From positions 6,430,531 to 6,494,530 of the forward strand of contig NC_053136.1 of assembly GCF_016808335.1 (NCBI RefSeq): 64,000 nucleotides of DNA. Reading direction: 5' to 3'. How positions within the stretch are numbered: position 1 is the stretch's first letter; each line of letters starts with the position of its first letter. The stretch comes from Panicum virgatum (taxonomy: Eukaryota > Streptophyta > Magnoliopsida > Poales > Poaceae). A model generated the notes under the pieces. That model did no database searches. It was not told where the DNA came from and saw nothing but the letters and a program-made list of their open reading frames with translations. Position numbers and translations under genes: made by a program. Shown here in pieces: positions 44,761 to 57,955 of this stretch.

Positions 44761-45857
44761 TTATTCGTTGCGACCTCCTTGGTTTGCTCCTTCCTCTTCC
44801 TTCCCGTCGGAGGCAACGAGCCAACGAAGAGCCCATCTCTCTCTCTCTCTCTCTCTCCACACCAACCAAGCGCGAGCTCCTCTCCTCCTTCCCGAAGAAA
44901 CCGAGACCGGCGGCTGTTCCGCGTTCCCCTCTACTCTTCTCCGTCTCAACTCCGCTACCGCCGCCTCCGCAACTGCCGCAAGATCCACCGGGGAGTCGAT
45001 TTCTCGGTAAGCCTCGAGGCCCTCGACTGTCGGCTCAATTTCTCGGTAGTCCTAGGGCCATCCAACTGTTCCGGCCCCATCCGATTCCCGCTGCAGGCCC
45101 TTAACCGCGCGCGCTTGTATGAGATCAGTAGCCGCAGGAAATTGTGCCTGGCAGAGTTCGTCTTCTTGCCAACTGTCTCTACTTGTTCGTATGTGCTAGC
45201 AATTTAGGCCCTTCGCGCGCATGTGCTGCCAATTTGTTCACAGGTGCGGTAAAAGATGCATCTTTTTTCGGAGTTATAAGTTATTACTGAAATTCAGCTA
45301 GGCTAGCAGCATTACCGCTGTCTACTGCTAAAGTAACGTGTTGAATTTCTGATCAAACTGGGCACTGCGCGGAAAGCCGAAGCAATATACTGTGGTAATC
45401 ATTGGAACCACTAATCATGGCTGAACCTTATACTATGCCAATCTATATTTGGACCCTGAATTTTGCTTTGCGCCTTTAACCAGATACATGGTTATCAATT
45501 ATATGGGCTTAAATATATGACTGTATCTTGGATATCTATTTTTCTACCTCCATAATTGGTTGTCAACTTGCCATCTTGTTCATGAGCATTTTACGAACAT
45601 GCTTTCTCCTTAGTGCGAGTGTTAATTCTTTGGTGTGATGTTGCATCTTCTTAGCCTCAGACAAGATGATATTCTCTCATTTCTTGATTGTCACATTGGT
45701 CATAAGTATGAGTACAATTATTTTTGTAGCCGTGATTTACGCTCGAGGCTTCGAGTGCATACTTTTGTATCTCTGCCTTGTCTTCAGCATTTAATTTATT
45801 TACTTTTGTTTCTGATGTTCTAGGGAGCAGAAGGGGTTAACCTTCGTGTTGGAAACA

Positions 45858-48415
45858 ATGGTAAGTCCTTTAGCTGAAAATATGATTTTTTTTTCTTATC
45901 TTTTTTCTTTGCATGGAATCATGTAATTAGCTTGTTCCTCTCACATGGAAGTAGCTGATATCACCGTACATTCAAACAATATCAAGAGATACTCCTTAAG
46001 GTCCCCAAAGTTCTTCCATGATACTTGCTGCCATTGCTTGATCAATATGATAGCATTTGAACCTGAGCCAAGCTACGGTCTCTTTTATGTATCATATATG
46101 TTATTGATGCTCAAAACTAAAGAAGTCCTTTAGCTCAAACCTTGTTGCATTTTCATACAAGAACTGCTACTTATTTCATTTGTTCTTGAGCCACACTGCT
46201 TTGTGCTCAATCTTTATACATTTCTTTATGATGAATAGTACTTTGAGGGCTATGGCTACCGTGGAAGCACTTTCGAGCAGACATATCGCTGCTATCCTTC
46301 ATCTTTCATTGATAAGGTTTGTAAATTCTTCGGATTAGGTGCCATATTTTCTATTTGAATATTTTTTTTTTGCTTCATGCTTCACCCTGTTCATGGGACA
46401 TGACTAATGAGATTGCTGCTTATTATGGGATACTGTAATCAATTCTTCTATTCCATTCTGCATTGCTTTTGTCCTCCTTTGCATCTGAATCATATTCCGC
46501 AGATTGGGTTCCGATGCCTATTTTTATTCGGTTGTTGAATGGGAATCTGTCTTCTCTTATCACCATGAATTGCAAATTGAATCAAGTAAAATATCGTTTA
46601 ACTATCAGTAGTGACTTGCTTTGGTGGCATGCTTATATTGACTCTTGCCTTTGTAAGGATGTCACAGAATTACTAGTAAGCTTGTAATGTTATTATTTAC
46701 TAGAATAACATCTTGCAGTAAATTCTGTAAACATAGAATGCTAGAGTAGTTACCACTTTGCAAGATGGCATTATTTAGTTTGCATTTTTCGAATTATTTG
46801 TAAGATATCTCTTTGACCTTTTTTGCAGCCACAACTTGAGGCCGGTGACAAAAGTATGTTCTCCGCTCCCTGGATTCTGAGTCTCTTATCTATTTTATTT
46901 GAGATTAGGAGTTTACATGATTATTATTTTGCTTCTTTTCAGTTATTATGCCGCCATCGGCTCTTGATCGTCTTGGTAAGTTAGCACATTTGACTACTTC
47001 TCTTCATCTTACATTGTTTAGCAATTTTTCCACATGCATTTGATAATAAATTCTCATTTCTTGAAAAATTGTGTTTGGTTTCTATGCAGCATCTCTGCAT
47101 ATTGAATATCCTATGCTTTTTGAAGTCCACAATGCGGCAGCAGAACGGACTTCACATTGTGGTGTCCTGGAGTTCATTGCAGAAGAAGGCATGATTTACA
47201 TGCCATATTGGGTATGTTGAGATCTAGGATACCGTTGCACTTCTCTGGATACCATCATGTCAATAAAGCTAACTTTATGTACTCACCATCAGATGATGCA
47301 AAATCTTCTTCTGCAAGAGGGAGATATGGTGTTCATAAAAAATGCCAACCTCCCCAAGGGCACATATGTCAAGTTGCAGCCTCATACGACAGACTTTTTA
47401 GATATCTCAAACCCCAAAGCAATGTTAGTATGTTTCTATTAATTATTTCTTATCCTAGGGGAACACCTGTTTATCCTTCTTTCTCTATATGACTACTTTA
47501 TGTGACTAGAGTAACATGGTATGAATAGTGAGTAATGCAAGTATGCAATCCCTGAAGAACACCAATGACCTGTTCGCGTCATTCTTGCAGCTTGGAGAAA
47601 ACTCTGCGGAACTTTTCTTGTCTAACCACAGGTGACAGCATTATGGTAGCGTATAATAACAAGAAGTACTACATTGATATAGTGGAGACAAAACCTTCCA
47701 ATGCTATAAGTATTATTGAGACTGATTGTGAGGTTGACTTTGCACCACCACTTGACTACAAAGAACCTGAGCCAGTAAAACCTGCTGGTCCTGCAAACAC
47801 GGAGCCTACTGCCGGTACTGCTTTTGTTCTATACATCACTGGACGTGATTACTCTTCTTCATGCTTTCTATCCTGTAACTTGTAGACAGCAAACACCAGC
47901 TCTATAATTCTTTTTTGGTTGTTTTTGCAGAGGCTCCAGCTGAAGAACCAAAGTTCATTCCCTTCACTGGTTCCGGAAGGCGTCTGGATGGGAAGGCTTC
48001 CAAAGATAAAGATGTGCTGGCCTCATCCCCTGCAAAACGACAAGCTAATGTGACCAATAGTGTCCAGCCATCAACAGCCACCATGTCACAGGGCAGTTCA
48101 TCGCGTAAGACCACAGGAAAGCTTGTCTTCGGCTCTAGTGGAAGTCGAGCTGATAAGGTTGGTATTTTGCAACATATGCACCTTGTAAATTATAACCACT
48201 GTCTGGGAACCCCGATGATGAACAGCATTATTTTTTTAGAGCTTGTTTGAGTTGGCAAAGATGCATAGAATAACTGACTTAGGTTCTAGCTTTGTTGTGC
48301 TAACATTTTGTCCATCAATTTGTAGGCACCTGAGAAGGAAGCAAAGGAAGAACCAAAGAAAGAAGAACCGAAATTCTCGGCGTTTACGGGAAAGAAATAC
48401 TCACTGAGAGGCTGA
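45858..48415 (+). CDS. UFD1: ubiquitin fusion degradation protein UFD1
   Basis: Coding exons: 45858-45860 (ATG only), 46240-46317, 46829-46853, 46944-46976, 47090-47211, 47293-47423, 47591-47814, 47931-48157 and 48326-48415. They total 933 nt, 310 residues, all with GT-AG introns. The N-terminal UFD1 double-psi barrel (YFEGYGYRG... [12 protein letters not shown] ... [16 protein letters not shown] ... [12 protein letters not shown]) binds ubiquitin and CDC48. The C-terminus has two short repeats, [14 protein letters not shown] and [14 protein letters not shown], which in the family contact CDC48/NPL4. UFD1-NPL4 delivers ubiquitylated proteins to CDC48 for ER-associated and nuclear degradation. 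A leader exon (to ~45006) and exon 2 from ~45824 are untranslated up to the ATG. The gene looks intact. Confidence 0.95.
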
Positions 48416-48478
48416 ATAAATAGCCAGATATTGTATTATCAGCATTTCCAGCGGCAGACATGGTCAGGGAGAAGATAG

Positions 48479-48541
<63 letters not shown>
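48479..48541 (+). repeat. (AT)n microsatellite in UFD1 3' region
   Basis: About 31 uninterrupted AT units, 64-126 bp after the stop codon. Likely polymorphic. Confidence 0.95.
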
Positions 48542-48544
<3 letters not shown>

Positions 48545-48917
48545 CACTGTGGCTGTTAAAGAATCACATTCTAGTTTTCTACATAAAAGAAACATTCAAC
48601 TTTAAGATGCCACTAACCCAACCAAGGATGGACATCCCACAGTACAAGGATAGCTAGCTAGTAGCACTTCAAGTTCATGTCTGTTTATGGATCTTTGTTC
48701 CAACTTCAATGTACATATTACCGTCTTATTTACTGTTATTTGCCTCGCCTAATTGGGATGTGACTGTAGGGTGGCTTGTTTCCCTTTTCTTCAAAATTTC
48801 AGTGAGCAGCACATCTGTAGGGTGCCTGAATGCGTTAAGAGTCCATAGACACAAATTGTTTCGAGGACAAAACGACATAAATTTGACAATAAAAAGAAGT
48901 TGACAAAAGAGTCAAAT
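48542..48917. other. UFD1 3' flank
   Basis: AT-rich sequence, part of which may be 3' untranslated. No other gene recognised. Confidence 0.4.
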
Positions 48918-48920
48918 TAA

Positions 48921-49340
48921 GGCCCTGTTTAGTTTGCGAAAAAGTTTGGATTTTGGTATCGTAGCATATTTTGTTGTTACTTGACAAATAATGTGATGAG
49001 TCGGTTAAGAGAGACCTTAAGGATTGGAATATCTCTAAAGAGATAGCTTTGGATAGGAGCGCTTGGAGACTAGCTATCAATGTGTCTGAACCTTGAACTT
49101 ATTTCTTTCGGGTTTCATCTCTAGCCTACCCCAATTTGCTTGGGAAAAAAGGCTATGTTGTTGTTGTTGTTGACAAATAATGTCCAATTATGGACTAATT
49201 AAGCCTAAAAATTCATCTCGGTCTAATTAGTTAGACTGTGTAATTAGTTATTTTTTTAACTGTATTTAATGCTTTATGCATGTGTTCGAATATTTAATGT
49301 GACGGGTACTTTGAAAATTTTTTGGGAACTAAACAAGGCC
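48921..49340. mobile_element. Tourist-type MITE interrupted by a LINE
   Basis: Ends GGCCCTGTTTAGTTTGCG and, inverted, GGCCTTGTTTAGTTCCC, flanked by TAA (48918-48920 and 49341-49343). Internal words (CTAATTAGTTAGACTGTGTAATTAG) fit the GGCCYTGTTTAG family. A LINE fragment splits it. Confidence 0.9.
48995..49169 (+). mobile_element. 5'-truncated RTE-type LINE with (TTG)n tail
   Basis: About 175 bp. It opens with the last 35 codons of a reverse transcriptase ORF (ending LDRSAWRLAINVSEP, then TGA), followed by a short 3' untranslated region and a TTG-repeat tail. It is flanked by a 14-bp TSD TTGACAAATAATGT (48981-48994 and 49170-49183). Plant RTE LINEs end in (TTG)n and truncate at the 5' end. 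Confidence 0.88.
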
Positions 49341-49343
49341 TAA

Positions 49344-52300
49344 ATGTATGTGTTTGACCACAAGAGGAGAGTATCTCTAATCTCTAATGAACGAAATCTG
49401 CACCAGAGACTCTGGGCACACATTGGGCCACGTCGCTCTTTTATCTCAGCCATTGAATGTTGATCAGACGTGCAAATGCGGTGAAGCAGCCACGTTCCAG
49501 AGGTGAAGCAGCCACGTTCCAGAGCCTTCGTCTCAACCGTGATGAAACAGTGTCTCTTGTGTCCCTCTGCAGCTCGCTGCCAGCCTACCACGCACCTGCT
49601 CCAGCCTCCATCTAGCGGCCGCCGGGCTGAGAGGCCACGCTCCACCAGCTGCGGCACAGGTTTACCCCCCCCCCCCCCCCCCCCCCCCGGTTCTTTTGTT
49701 GATTTACTGAAACGATGTTTGCAATTTAGGTCAAAACCCTCCTTTAACACCATTCCATGGTGTGCTATATGATTCATATATCTGATTTGATACTATTGGT
49801 TATCAGAAGATTGTTTTTTTTAAAAAAATCCGAAGATTGTGACATCCAAACATATTGATCTTTTTTGTAGATTTACACACTTACACGCTGTACAACAGAG
49901 CTTCTGTAGGTACTATAATACTAACACAAGGAGGCATACCCTGGTACCCATGATTTTGTGGATGGTTGATCCCCATAATATAACAACTTCTTATTCAAAT
50001 ATTGCATGAGGATTTGATACCCTTTCCGAAGATTGTAGTATCTTTTTTTGTCTAAAAGCAAAATTTGATATGTCTGCTGAATTTGTAGTAGCATTTTTTT
50101 CCTTGAGAAGTTTAGGGATACTACAAACACGTTTTCAGGTACTTCTCTCGATCTTGCAGTCAAAACAACAGAGACATGCAATAAACGACGGGTAAGCATC
50201 TCCATTACTATGTCTTGGCTAAGCTATTTTAGAGGGCAAGCAAAACAAAATAAGGAGTACTAAGGCACATATCGAAATATCTTATCTCGTTACAAATAAA
50301 GCATATGAAAGTCTCATGTTGATCACTTTTGTATATTTTGTACTAATTGATGCACATCTAAATGCTAATATTACAAAATAAGTGCGGCACGATTATCTTA
50401 CAAGAAAACATTAGCTACACAATTACGTAGCTTATAAGAAAAACACTGGCCCGACTCCGACAGGCGCGGCAACGCGGCGCATTGAGTTCTAGTATGTATA
50501 TAAATTAAACACAAGCATTGTAGAACGTACTATAATCTTAATGCTCCGGGCTGCCTGTGCGCGCATCGTCTACCGTGCATAGAGCCATAGACCGGTCATG
50601 AAGTGCATAGACCGGTCAGGTTTCTTCATGGCACGCCGTGAGCGAGCGAGTCGTGACCAGCTGTGTCACGGTGGCGATGTGACCACTCTGTCTCAGCCTG
50701 TCAGGCCTTGTAAACACGTACGGCCGGGCCGTCGGCTCCAAACTCCAATCGAGACTGTCGAGACACGAGTTTTGTCCTCTCCCCTCATTGAGCTCCAGAG
50801 TCGTTGGACAGAAAGTCACAGTGCCGTAACAGGACCCGGGCTACATGCCTACATATGGCAAAGCGTATGCTTGATTTTTAGGGATGGATCTAAACATCCG
50901 AATTCTTAGAACAAATTTGATATTTTAAAATATATATATTTAAAATTTTATGCTAATCTTTTTTTTATATTATCAAGCATATTATTACACATAAGAATAA
51001 AATTTTGTATAAATTTTTTTATGTATTATTTGCTCCCTACAATTAAAAAGGTGAAAAAAGATTCGTATCCGTATCCGATCCGTATTCGAATTTTTATATC
51101 TATTATTTGAGAATATATATGATGAATTTAAGGTTTAGTTTTTATGAATCTTTACAAGATCAATGTTAAATACAAGGCTATGAATTTACTATGTAAATTC
51201 TATATCTTATTTGTCCATAATCGAAGAAAAATGACCAAAAATCTGAGATTCGAATAGACATCCGAATCCATCCTTATTGATTTTACACTACTTGCAACTA
51301 CAGGTTGCATGACCGGAGTCGTTTCAGTTGCGTGGTGTGGGGTTGTTATTGTAGCTCTTTAATTCTTTTTTTTTCTCCCATCTGATGCTTGCCCAGTATG
51401 AGCTTCCAACTAGTGTGTATTCTATGGATAGCTGCCTCCTATGACGTTGCACACTCACACCCGTCCGATCGGCACCGAAGGATTGAGATTAAGCCACATC
51501 GACATGGCTCAATTTCATCTCTTCATCACGGATTCGATAGTTGTGAGTGTGGGTGGGCACATGACCTTAGGCCCTCCAGAGTGTTAGCCTTGAGTGAAGC
51601 TCCAAATTGAGAGAGTATCCGGGCTTCACTTCCCACCCTACAATTAGTGGTGCTAGAGTGATGCCACAGTTAAGAAAAATGGAAGCGATGCATATCGATA
51701 CCCAATGGTTAAATAAAGGGAAAAAAATGAAGATTCTCCATCCTCTACTCTCCGTGTGGGCTCACTGCTTCATTGTTTATTTGCTTTTACTTGTATCGTG
51801 GGACCAAGAAGTGATGCCTCCTACTGCAGCAGAACAAGAGCAATGCCCATTTCGTACAATAAAGTTCTTTTCGGTTTAGACATCACTGCCACACTGTGGA
51901 GGGCCTTATGCCCAAGAAGCATATAACATTTAATATAGTGGACAATTTTTATTTTTTTAAAAAATAATATAGTCAGCAACTCTCCTGTATGGTTCGTTCG
52001 GAAAAGAAAAAGAAGTCAAAACAACCCAACTCTCAATCTCCCATTGCTGAAAAACCGTACTAGTATGTTTCTCTACCAACTCTGATATTGACATAGAACT
52101 TTCGAGCATGCTACACTATGTTGTAGGAACCGGTGTAAACGAAAACCGGTTATTTGGAGAGGACAAAACTGGAATGTGTCATAATCCATAGTATCTCTCC
52201 ATAGTCTATACGGATTTGAAACTTGAACTACACGTCATATATTAAACAACATGGTTTTAGATGTACATTGCATAACATTAACTTTTTGTTGGGGTTGCAT

Positions 52301-52345
52301 AATAGAAGGAATACACACTATGTAAGAAACAGACAAAGGACACGC
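49344..52345. other. intergenic, poly-C tract, possible Helitron 3' end
   Basis: No gene recognised. A run of 24 C lies at 49665-49688. GCGCGGCAACGCGGCGC followed by ATTGAGTTCTAG|T (50489-50492) looks like a Helitron hairpin and terminus. AT-rich decayed sequence fills 50.9-51.3 kb. Short frames at 51.4-51.9 kb lack motifs. Confidence 0.4.
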
Positions 52346-52384
52346 AGTATTCAGAGACGCGGAATTAAGACGCGTCTCCTATAC
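52346..52384. repeat. left subterminal repeat pair of the CACTA element
   Basis: CAGAGACGCGGAATTAAG then GACGCGTCTCCTATACG: the same inverted motif as in the right subterminal region, here reduced to one pair. Confidence 0.8.
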
Positions 52385-52385
52385 G

Positions 52386-53993
52386 TAATTGGGGAGTTTG
52401 GGAAATTGGAAAAGATGGTGAGAGATATGAAGACCCCACTCTATCCAGGCTGCAAGGAGAAGTGGTCAAAACTCTTCACATCACTTAAACTTCTAAAGCT
52501 AAAGGCCACACATCACTGGACTGATCGCGGCTTCAAGGCATTGTTAGATTTGCTAAGCGACATGCTTCCGGAGGGGAATAAGATACCCAAGACCACTTAT
52601 GAGGCGAAGCAGACCATTTGCCCTTTGGGGATGGAAGTTGAGAAAATCCATGCTTGTAAGAACGACTGCGTCCTATTCCGTGGTGACCATGCAGATCTCA
52701 CTGAATGCCCAGAGTGTGGAGCCCCTCGTTACAAATGAAGGAATGACGGGGGTGATGAGGGAAGGGTGCACGGAGCTCCTCATTAGGTAGCATGGTATTT
52801 TCCATTAAAACCTCACCTAAGGCGTTTGTTTGCATCAAGCAAGGATGCAAAGCTGTTGTGTTGGCACATGGAAGGGCGCAAGACAGATACTAATATACGC
52901 CACCTGGCGGATTCAACACAGTGGCACCTCATTGATTGGAAGTATAAAAAATTTGGTGATGACCCGAGGAGTCTTAGTTTGCACTAAGCACAGATGGAAT
53001 GAACCCGTTTGGTCAGATGAGAAGCTCGCATAGCGTTTGGCCGGTGTTGTTATCGATCTACAATCTTCCGCCATGGTTGTGTAACAAAAGGAAATACATG
53101 ATGATGTCGGTTCTCATCTCAGGTCCACATTAGCCTGGGATTGACATCGATGTGTATCTAAGACCTCTTGTGGATGATCTCAAAACACTGTGGTCACATG
53201 GTTTTGATGCGTACGACGGGTACAAGAGGGAACCCTGCACCGTACGTGGTTTGTTGTTCTGCACGATTACTGATCTATCGGGTGGCCGTTCTGTGTCTGG
53301 ACAGTGTAAAGGTGAAAATGAATGTACTCATTGCCTAGATGACACAGAGACAATTTGGTTGAACAACACAAAGAAACGGGTGCACGTGCGTCATCGGCAT
53401 TTTCTTCCCAAGTCCCATGCGTACCGAAACATGAAACGCCAATTTGATGGCACAAGGGATATGGAAAATGCTCCAAGGAATTTCGATGGGGAGCATGAGT
53501 ACGACCAGGTCAAGGATCTCCCCGTTGCCCATGGGAAGAAAGGCAAGACCACCCTTGGAAAACGCAAGCGAAAAAAAGAATGAATTACCTGAGCCGAAGC
53601 AAAGGTGGAAAAAGAAGTCAATTTTATGGGAGCTACCTTACTGGTCATTCTTACGTGTCAGCCACAGTATCGATGCCATGCATGTGAAAAAGAATGTCTA
53701 TGGCAGCTTATTTGGTACACTCATGAACGACAAACATAAAACCAAGGACCATGAAAATGCAAGAAAAGATCTAGAAGAGTTGGGCATAAGACCTGAGCTC
53801 CGTCGCGACAGCACCGGAGGACAACTCCCAGCATCTGTCATAACTCTAACTGTGAAAGAGAAGAAGGAATTGTGTGATTTTCTTCGTAGTGTCAAAGTTC
53901 CTTTCGGCTATTCATCAAACATCCGAAAACTTGTGCACGCAAAGGAGCAGAAATTTCTTCCCATGAAAGCTCATGATTGAGATGTCATGCTCA
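52386..53993 (+). pseudogene. CACTA TNP2-like transposase, first segment
   Basis: Transposase_21/TNP2 landmarks in order: LYPGCKEKWSKLFTSLKLLKLK, then IHACKNDCVLFRGDH and CPECGAPRYK; after a degenerate stretch, NPFGQMRSSHSVWPVLLSIY and NLPPWLCNKRKYMM (about 53010-53100), DIDVYLRPLVDDLKTLW, and FLRVSHSIDAMHVKKNVYGSL. Several stops interrupt it, including a TAG where family members have Gln (before PGIDIDVY) and a TGA after MKAHD. TNP2 proteins catalyse CACTA transposition. The N-terminal part is absent. Confidence 0.88.
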
Positions 53994-54098
53994 CCTCAAT
54001 GCTTCCTGTTGCTATCTGGAATATATTGCCGGAAAAAGTATAAATGATTAGCATGAGCTTGTGTTTCTTTTTCAATGCAATATCTCATAAGGTGATTG

Positions 54099-56760
54099 AT
54101 GTCACACCCTGAAATTTTTAATTTCAGGATGTGATTAAAATTAAAAATAAATCAATGTTTTTCTCATAATTTTAAAATTTTGTCAACACTTATTTTCTTT
54201 ACAGGGAATTTATTGTAAAATAAAATATATGTTGGTTGTTTTCCAAATTAAACAAGGTTGTTCTTTTGTGTTGCATTCATGCCACCTTTGCATTGTTTTA
54301 TTGCTTGTTGTTCAATTTAAATTTGAATTCGTATGAGTTTGAATTTAAATTGAATGTGTTTGAATCTTTTCAAAAATGGAAAACCAACTCTTTTCTCTCT
54401 TTCTCGTTTTCAGCCCAGCCCACCTCCCTCTCTCTTTCTTTTTCTTCTCCCGCGGCCCAAAACCCCTCCCGCGCCGGCCCAAGACTTTCCCCAGGCCCGG
54501 TCCACCCCGCGCCCCTCTCCTGCGGTCACTGCCGAGCGGGCCCCGCCCGTCGGACCCTCCTCCCTCCTCCAGCCGAGCTGGACTCGATTTCGGGGAGGAG
54601 TCCGGCCGCGCCCCGACGTCCGTGACGTGGCGCGCACGCCCAGGGGACCATGCGCCCTATAAATAGAAGCCGCCCGCTCGCCCTTGAACCCTTCATCGAA
54701 GCCGCCCTTTGCCCCAAACCCTAGCCCGCGCCGCCTATGGAGCTGCCGAGCTCGGGCTCGACGCGGATCCGCCGTTCCGCCGCCTAACCTCGTCGGCCAC
54801 GCAACCCTGGAGCTCCGAGTAGTGGTGAGCAACGTCTCCAGCCTTTTTTTTTCCACTACTTCCCTCAATGTTCCATGCGGGATGGCTCGCCGGAGCGAGC
54901 TCCGACGGTTCGCGCCGCCCCTCACTGTTGCGTGCCTTCCTCCGGTCTCCCTCTCGCCCAACAGAGCACCCAGATGAGTTCACTGCGCCGCTCTCGTCCT
55001 CCTCATCCAAACCCGAGCCTAATCCAAGTCCAAACGGCCGATTTCGGCTAAGTCCGGCCATGCGCCGCCGTAGAAGCTCGCCGCCGGCAGACCAGCGCCG
55101 CCGCCGCGTCCCCGACCTGATCCCGTCCGCCCGATCCGCTTTCTACGGTTTAGATTAGATTAGTTTCTCCGATCGATCCAAGCCGGTAGATCCAGATCCG
55201 ACGCCCCAGAACCCTAGATACCGGTTCGTGTGGTTGTTTTGCAAAAGAGACCCTCGGTTTTATGAGAATCAACCCGCGGTCCAAGATAGTTCAAAAGTAT
55301 TTAGAAACCAGTCCTTTGTTTTCCGTTTTAGCCCCTGAGCTTCTCCAAAATAGAACCCGCAATCCTGCTTAGGTCTTTTTACGTGCTAGCCCTTGAAGTC
55401 TATGGTTAATTAGGTTTTAGCCCCTGGTTTCTTCAGATCTAACCCCTGGAAGCTCTGTTTCCTCACAAACAAGCCCCTATAACCTTGTTTTATCTATAAC
55501 TTCTTCGTTTTAACTCCGTTTTCAGCGATTCTTGCGCTCACGTGATCCTTGTGATGTGTGCAATAGCTTTGTAACCTTTTTATCCTTTGTAAGCACACTT
55601 TGTTGTGTCTTACAAATCTTTTCCGCAAGCTCAACTCTATAGTTAATCGCGACTAGATCCCTGAAGCACCGTTTAGTCCTTAGAATCACCGTTTTAGTTC
55701 CGTTTTCTGTGTTGCTTGCGCTCTCGAAACCGTAGCATCGAGCCCTATCTTTTAGTGCGTTCTTTTAAAGCCTTTCTTTTGTTATGGTGTAATGTTCTTA
55801 GATGTATCTTGTTGTTTGCTTTGTATGTTTGCCCGATGATTGCTTCGAGTAGAAGATCGCTGTTCAAAGATTGAAGAATCAAGAGTTCCAAGTGAGCAAA
55901 AGCTGAAGAGCAGTAAGAGTAGCTTTTCGTTGGAGAAAGGCAAGTGACCCTAACCATCTTTCTATCTATGCTTTATTCACAAGATGATATGATTTAATTG
56001 GAACATGGAGAACCACCCAAGAAAACCGTACAACCACAATACTAATGGGCTCTGGTCTTGGCTGAGTAATTAGATGAACTATATGTTGTGTTGGGGTTGT
56101 TCCGCTTGGTGGTTATGAGTTTGTGTTGTGGAGCGGGTGAAGGAAGCTGCGTCTTCTGAGGGACCGCACGGCAGGGACCAACACATACATATAGGAATTC
56201 TTTGTAAAGGCCTCGTAGCGTCCCTATGCAATCACACCTCGGAAGTGTGGTATTGTGCCTGATCAGCACATATGCGTGGTTGGGTTCAAAGTTCTTCGGA
56301 ACTTTTACGCGAATTGTGGTGAAAGTGTACAACCTCTGCAGAGTTAAAACTAACCGGTTAGCCGTGCTCACGGTCAAGAGCGGCTTGGACCCTCACATGA
56401 TTAATAAACTTAAAGATGGATATAAATCACATTCTGGTTATTTCTTGTGGCCTTGCTGAGTACCAACCATAAGTGTACTTACCCTTGCTTACTGCTGCTC
56501 AGAAGGAGAAGGTGTGAGAAGTATTTTGAAGATGATGCTGAGTTCTAGGCATACGCAACCCCCAGTCGATTGCCTGTGAAGTTTGGAGCCTTCGTTTCCA
56601 GGATAAGCTGTAAACTCTGATAGTCTTTTATTTGTTTTAGTTCTCTTTTTCGTGATACTGTTACTGATTATTCACTTATGATGTCTCTATATGTATGAAA
56701 TTTGATCCTGGCATACATATAGTTATGCATTCGGTTTTGTCCTTAAAACCGGGTGTGACA
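54099..56760 (+). mobile_element. solo LTR inserted in the TNP2 gene
   Basis: 2,662 bp with 10-bp inverted ends TGTCACACCC...GGGTGTGACA and perfect 5-bp TSD ATTGA (54094-54098 and 56761-56765). Removing it and one TSD restores the TNP2 frame (AISHKV before, IDEESLDE after). A TATA box CTATAAATAG (about 54657) suggests plus orientation. No retroviral domains are present; a gypsy-type solo LTR is likely. Confidence 0.82.
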
Positions 56761-57955
56761 ATTGATGAGGAGTCACTCGATGAGCTAGAGAAGAGACTGT
56801 TTGAGACAATTGTTCTCCTTGAAGCATTCTTCCCACCATCATTATTTGACGTATCAGTGCATCTCATTGTCCACCTGATTAAGGAGATAAGATATCTTGG
56901 GCCGGTGTTCCTACATCATATGTATCCATACAAGAGATTCATGAGCACTCTGAACAAGTATACAAAGAGCCGGGTTCATCCCGAGGGTAGTATGGTTCAG
57001 GGGTACTCTGTTGAGGAGGTGGTCGACTGGTGCCTAGATTTCATTGACCCTACAAATCCAATTGGCATATCGAAGGCTCGCCACGAGGGAAGGTTAGCAG
57101 GGACGGGTATACTTGGGGAGAAGACACTCAACCCAGACACGAATGCATTTCAACAAGCTCGTTTTCTTGTGTTGCAACACACAACGGAAGTGTCCCCATA
57201 CATTGATGAGCATAAAGCACACCTGCGAATAGAAAATCCAGACCGGAGCGAAGCTTGGCTAGCGAGGGCACATATGAAGGGATTCAATATTTGGTTCAGA
57301 GACCGAATACAAAACTCAGACTCTAGCACAGACGATGCTCTTAAAAGTTTGGCGGTCGGTCCTCTGTTCACAATAACTAGCTATCAAGGTTATGATATTA
57401 ATGGTTACACTTTCTAAACCACCGGCCAAGACAACAAAAGCACTTATCAAAACAGCGGAGTGCGAATAGAGGCTGTTAACAACAACGACGAGAAGACAGC
57501 ATACTATGGACAAATAGAGGATATATGGGAGCTTAACTATTCGGACTTTAAGGTGCCAGTTTTGAGGTGCCGCTGGGTTTAGAACACAAAGGGTGTCATG
57601 AAAGATCTGTATGGGTTCACAACTGTTGACCTGGAGAAAGTTGGGTATAAGGAAGAGCCATTTGTACTTGCGGATCAAGTATCCCAAGTCTTTTATGTTC
57701 CTGACACGAGAAACAAGAAAATACACGTGGTGCTCCCTGGAAAAAGACGGGTAGTGGGTGTTGAAAATGTTGTGGATGAGGAAGAGTACAATCAGTTCGA
57801 TGAAGTTCCTCCATTTGGTACTTGCAACCTCCCTGTGCTCCTGGATAGCGAAAAAAACCCTTACTTGCGGAGCAGCCACAAGGATAAAGGAGTCACCATG
57901 GCAAAAGGCAGAAAAAAAAGACGAAAACGACAAGTCAAAAATGGAAGGTAAATTG
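56761..57955 (+). pseudogene. CACTA TNP2-like transposase, second segment
   Basis: Continues the TNP2 gene after the LTR. A DUF4218-like part (LFETIVLLEAFFPPSLFDVS, VHLIKEIRYLGPVFLHHMYP, STLNKYTKSRVHPEGSM) is followed by a DUF4216-like part (AYYGQIEDIWELNYSDFKVP, then FVLADQVSQVFYV). It ends with a basic tail (GRKKRRKRQVKNG). A TAA at ~57415 and a TAG at ~57580 split it. Confidence 0.88.

Noticed and set aside
52100..52125. CACTA word at about 52114 as the left terminus of the CACTA element
   Set aside because: No matching inverted copy is visible and it is not preceded by a subterminal array; more likely chance.
54236..55158. Several 96-183-codon frames near 54.2-55.2 kb
   Set aside because: Inside the nested LTR around its TATA box; no domain. 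They probably reflect the GC-rich transcribed leader.
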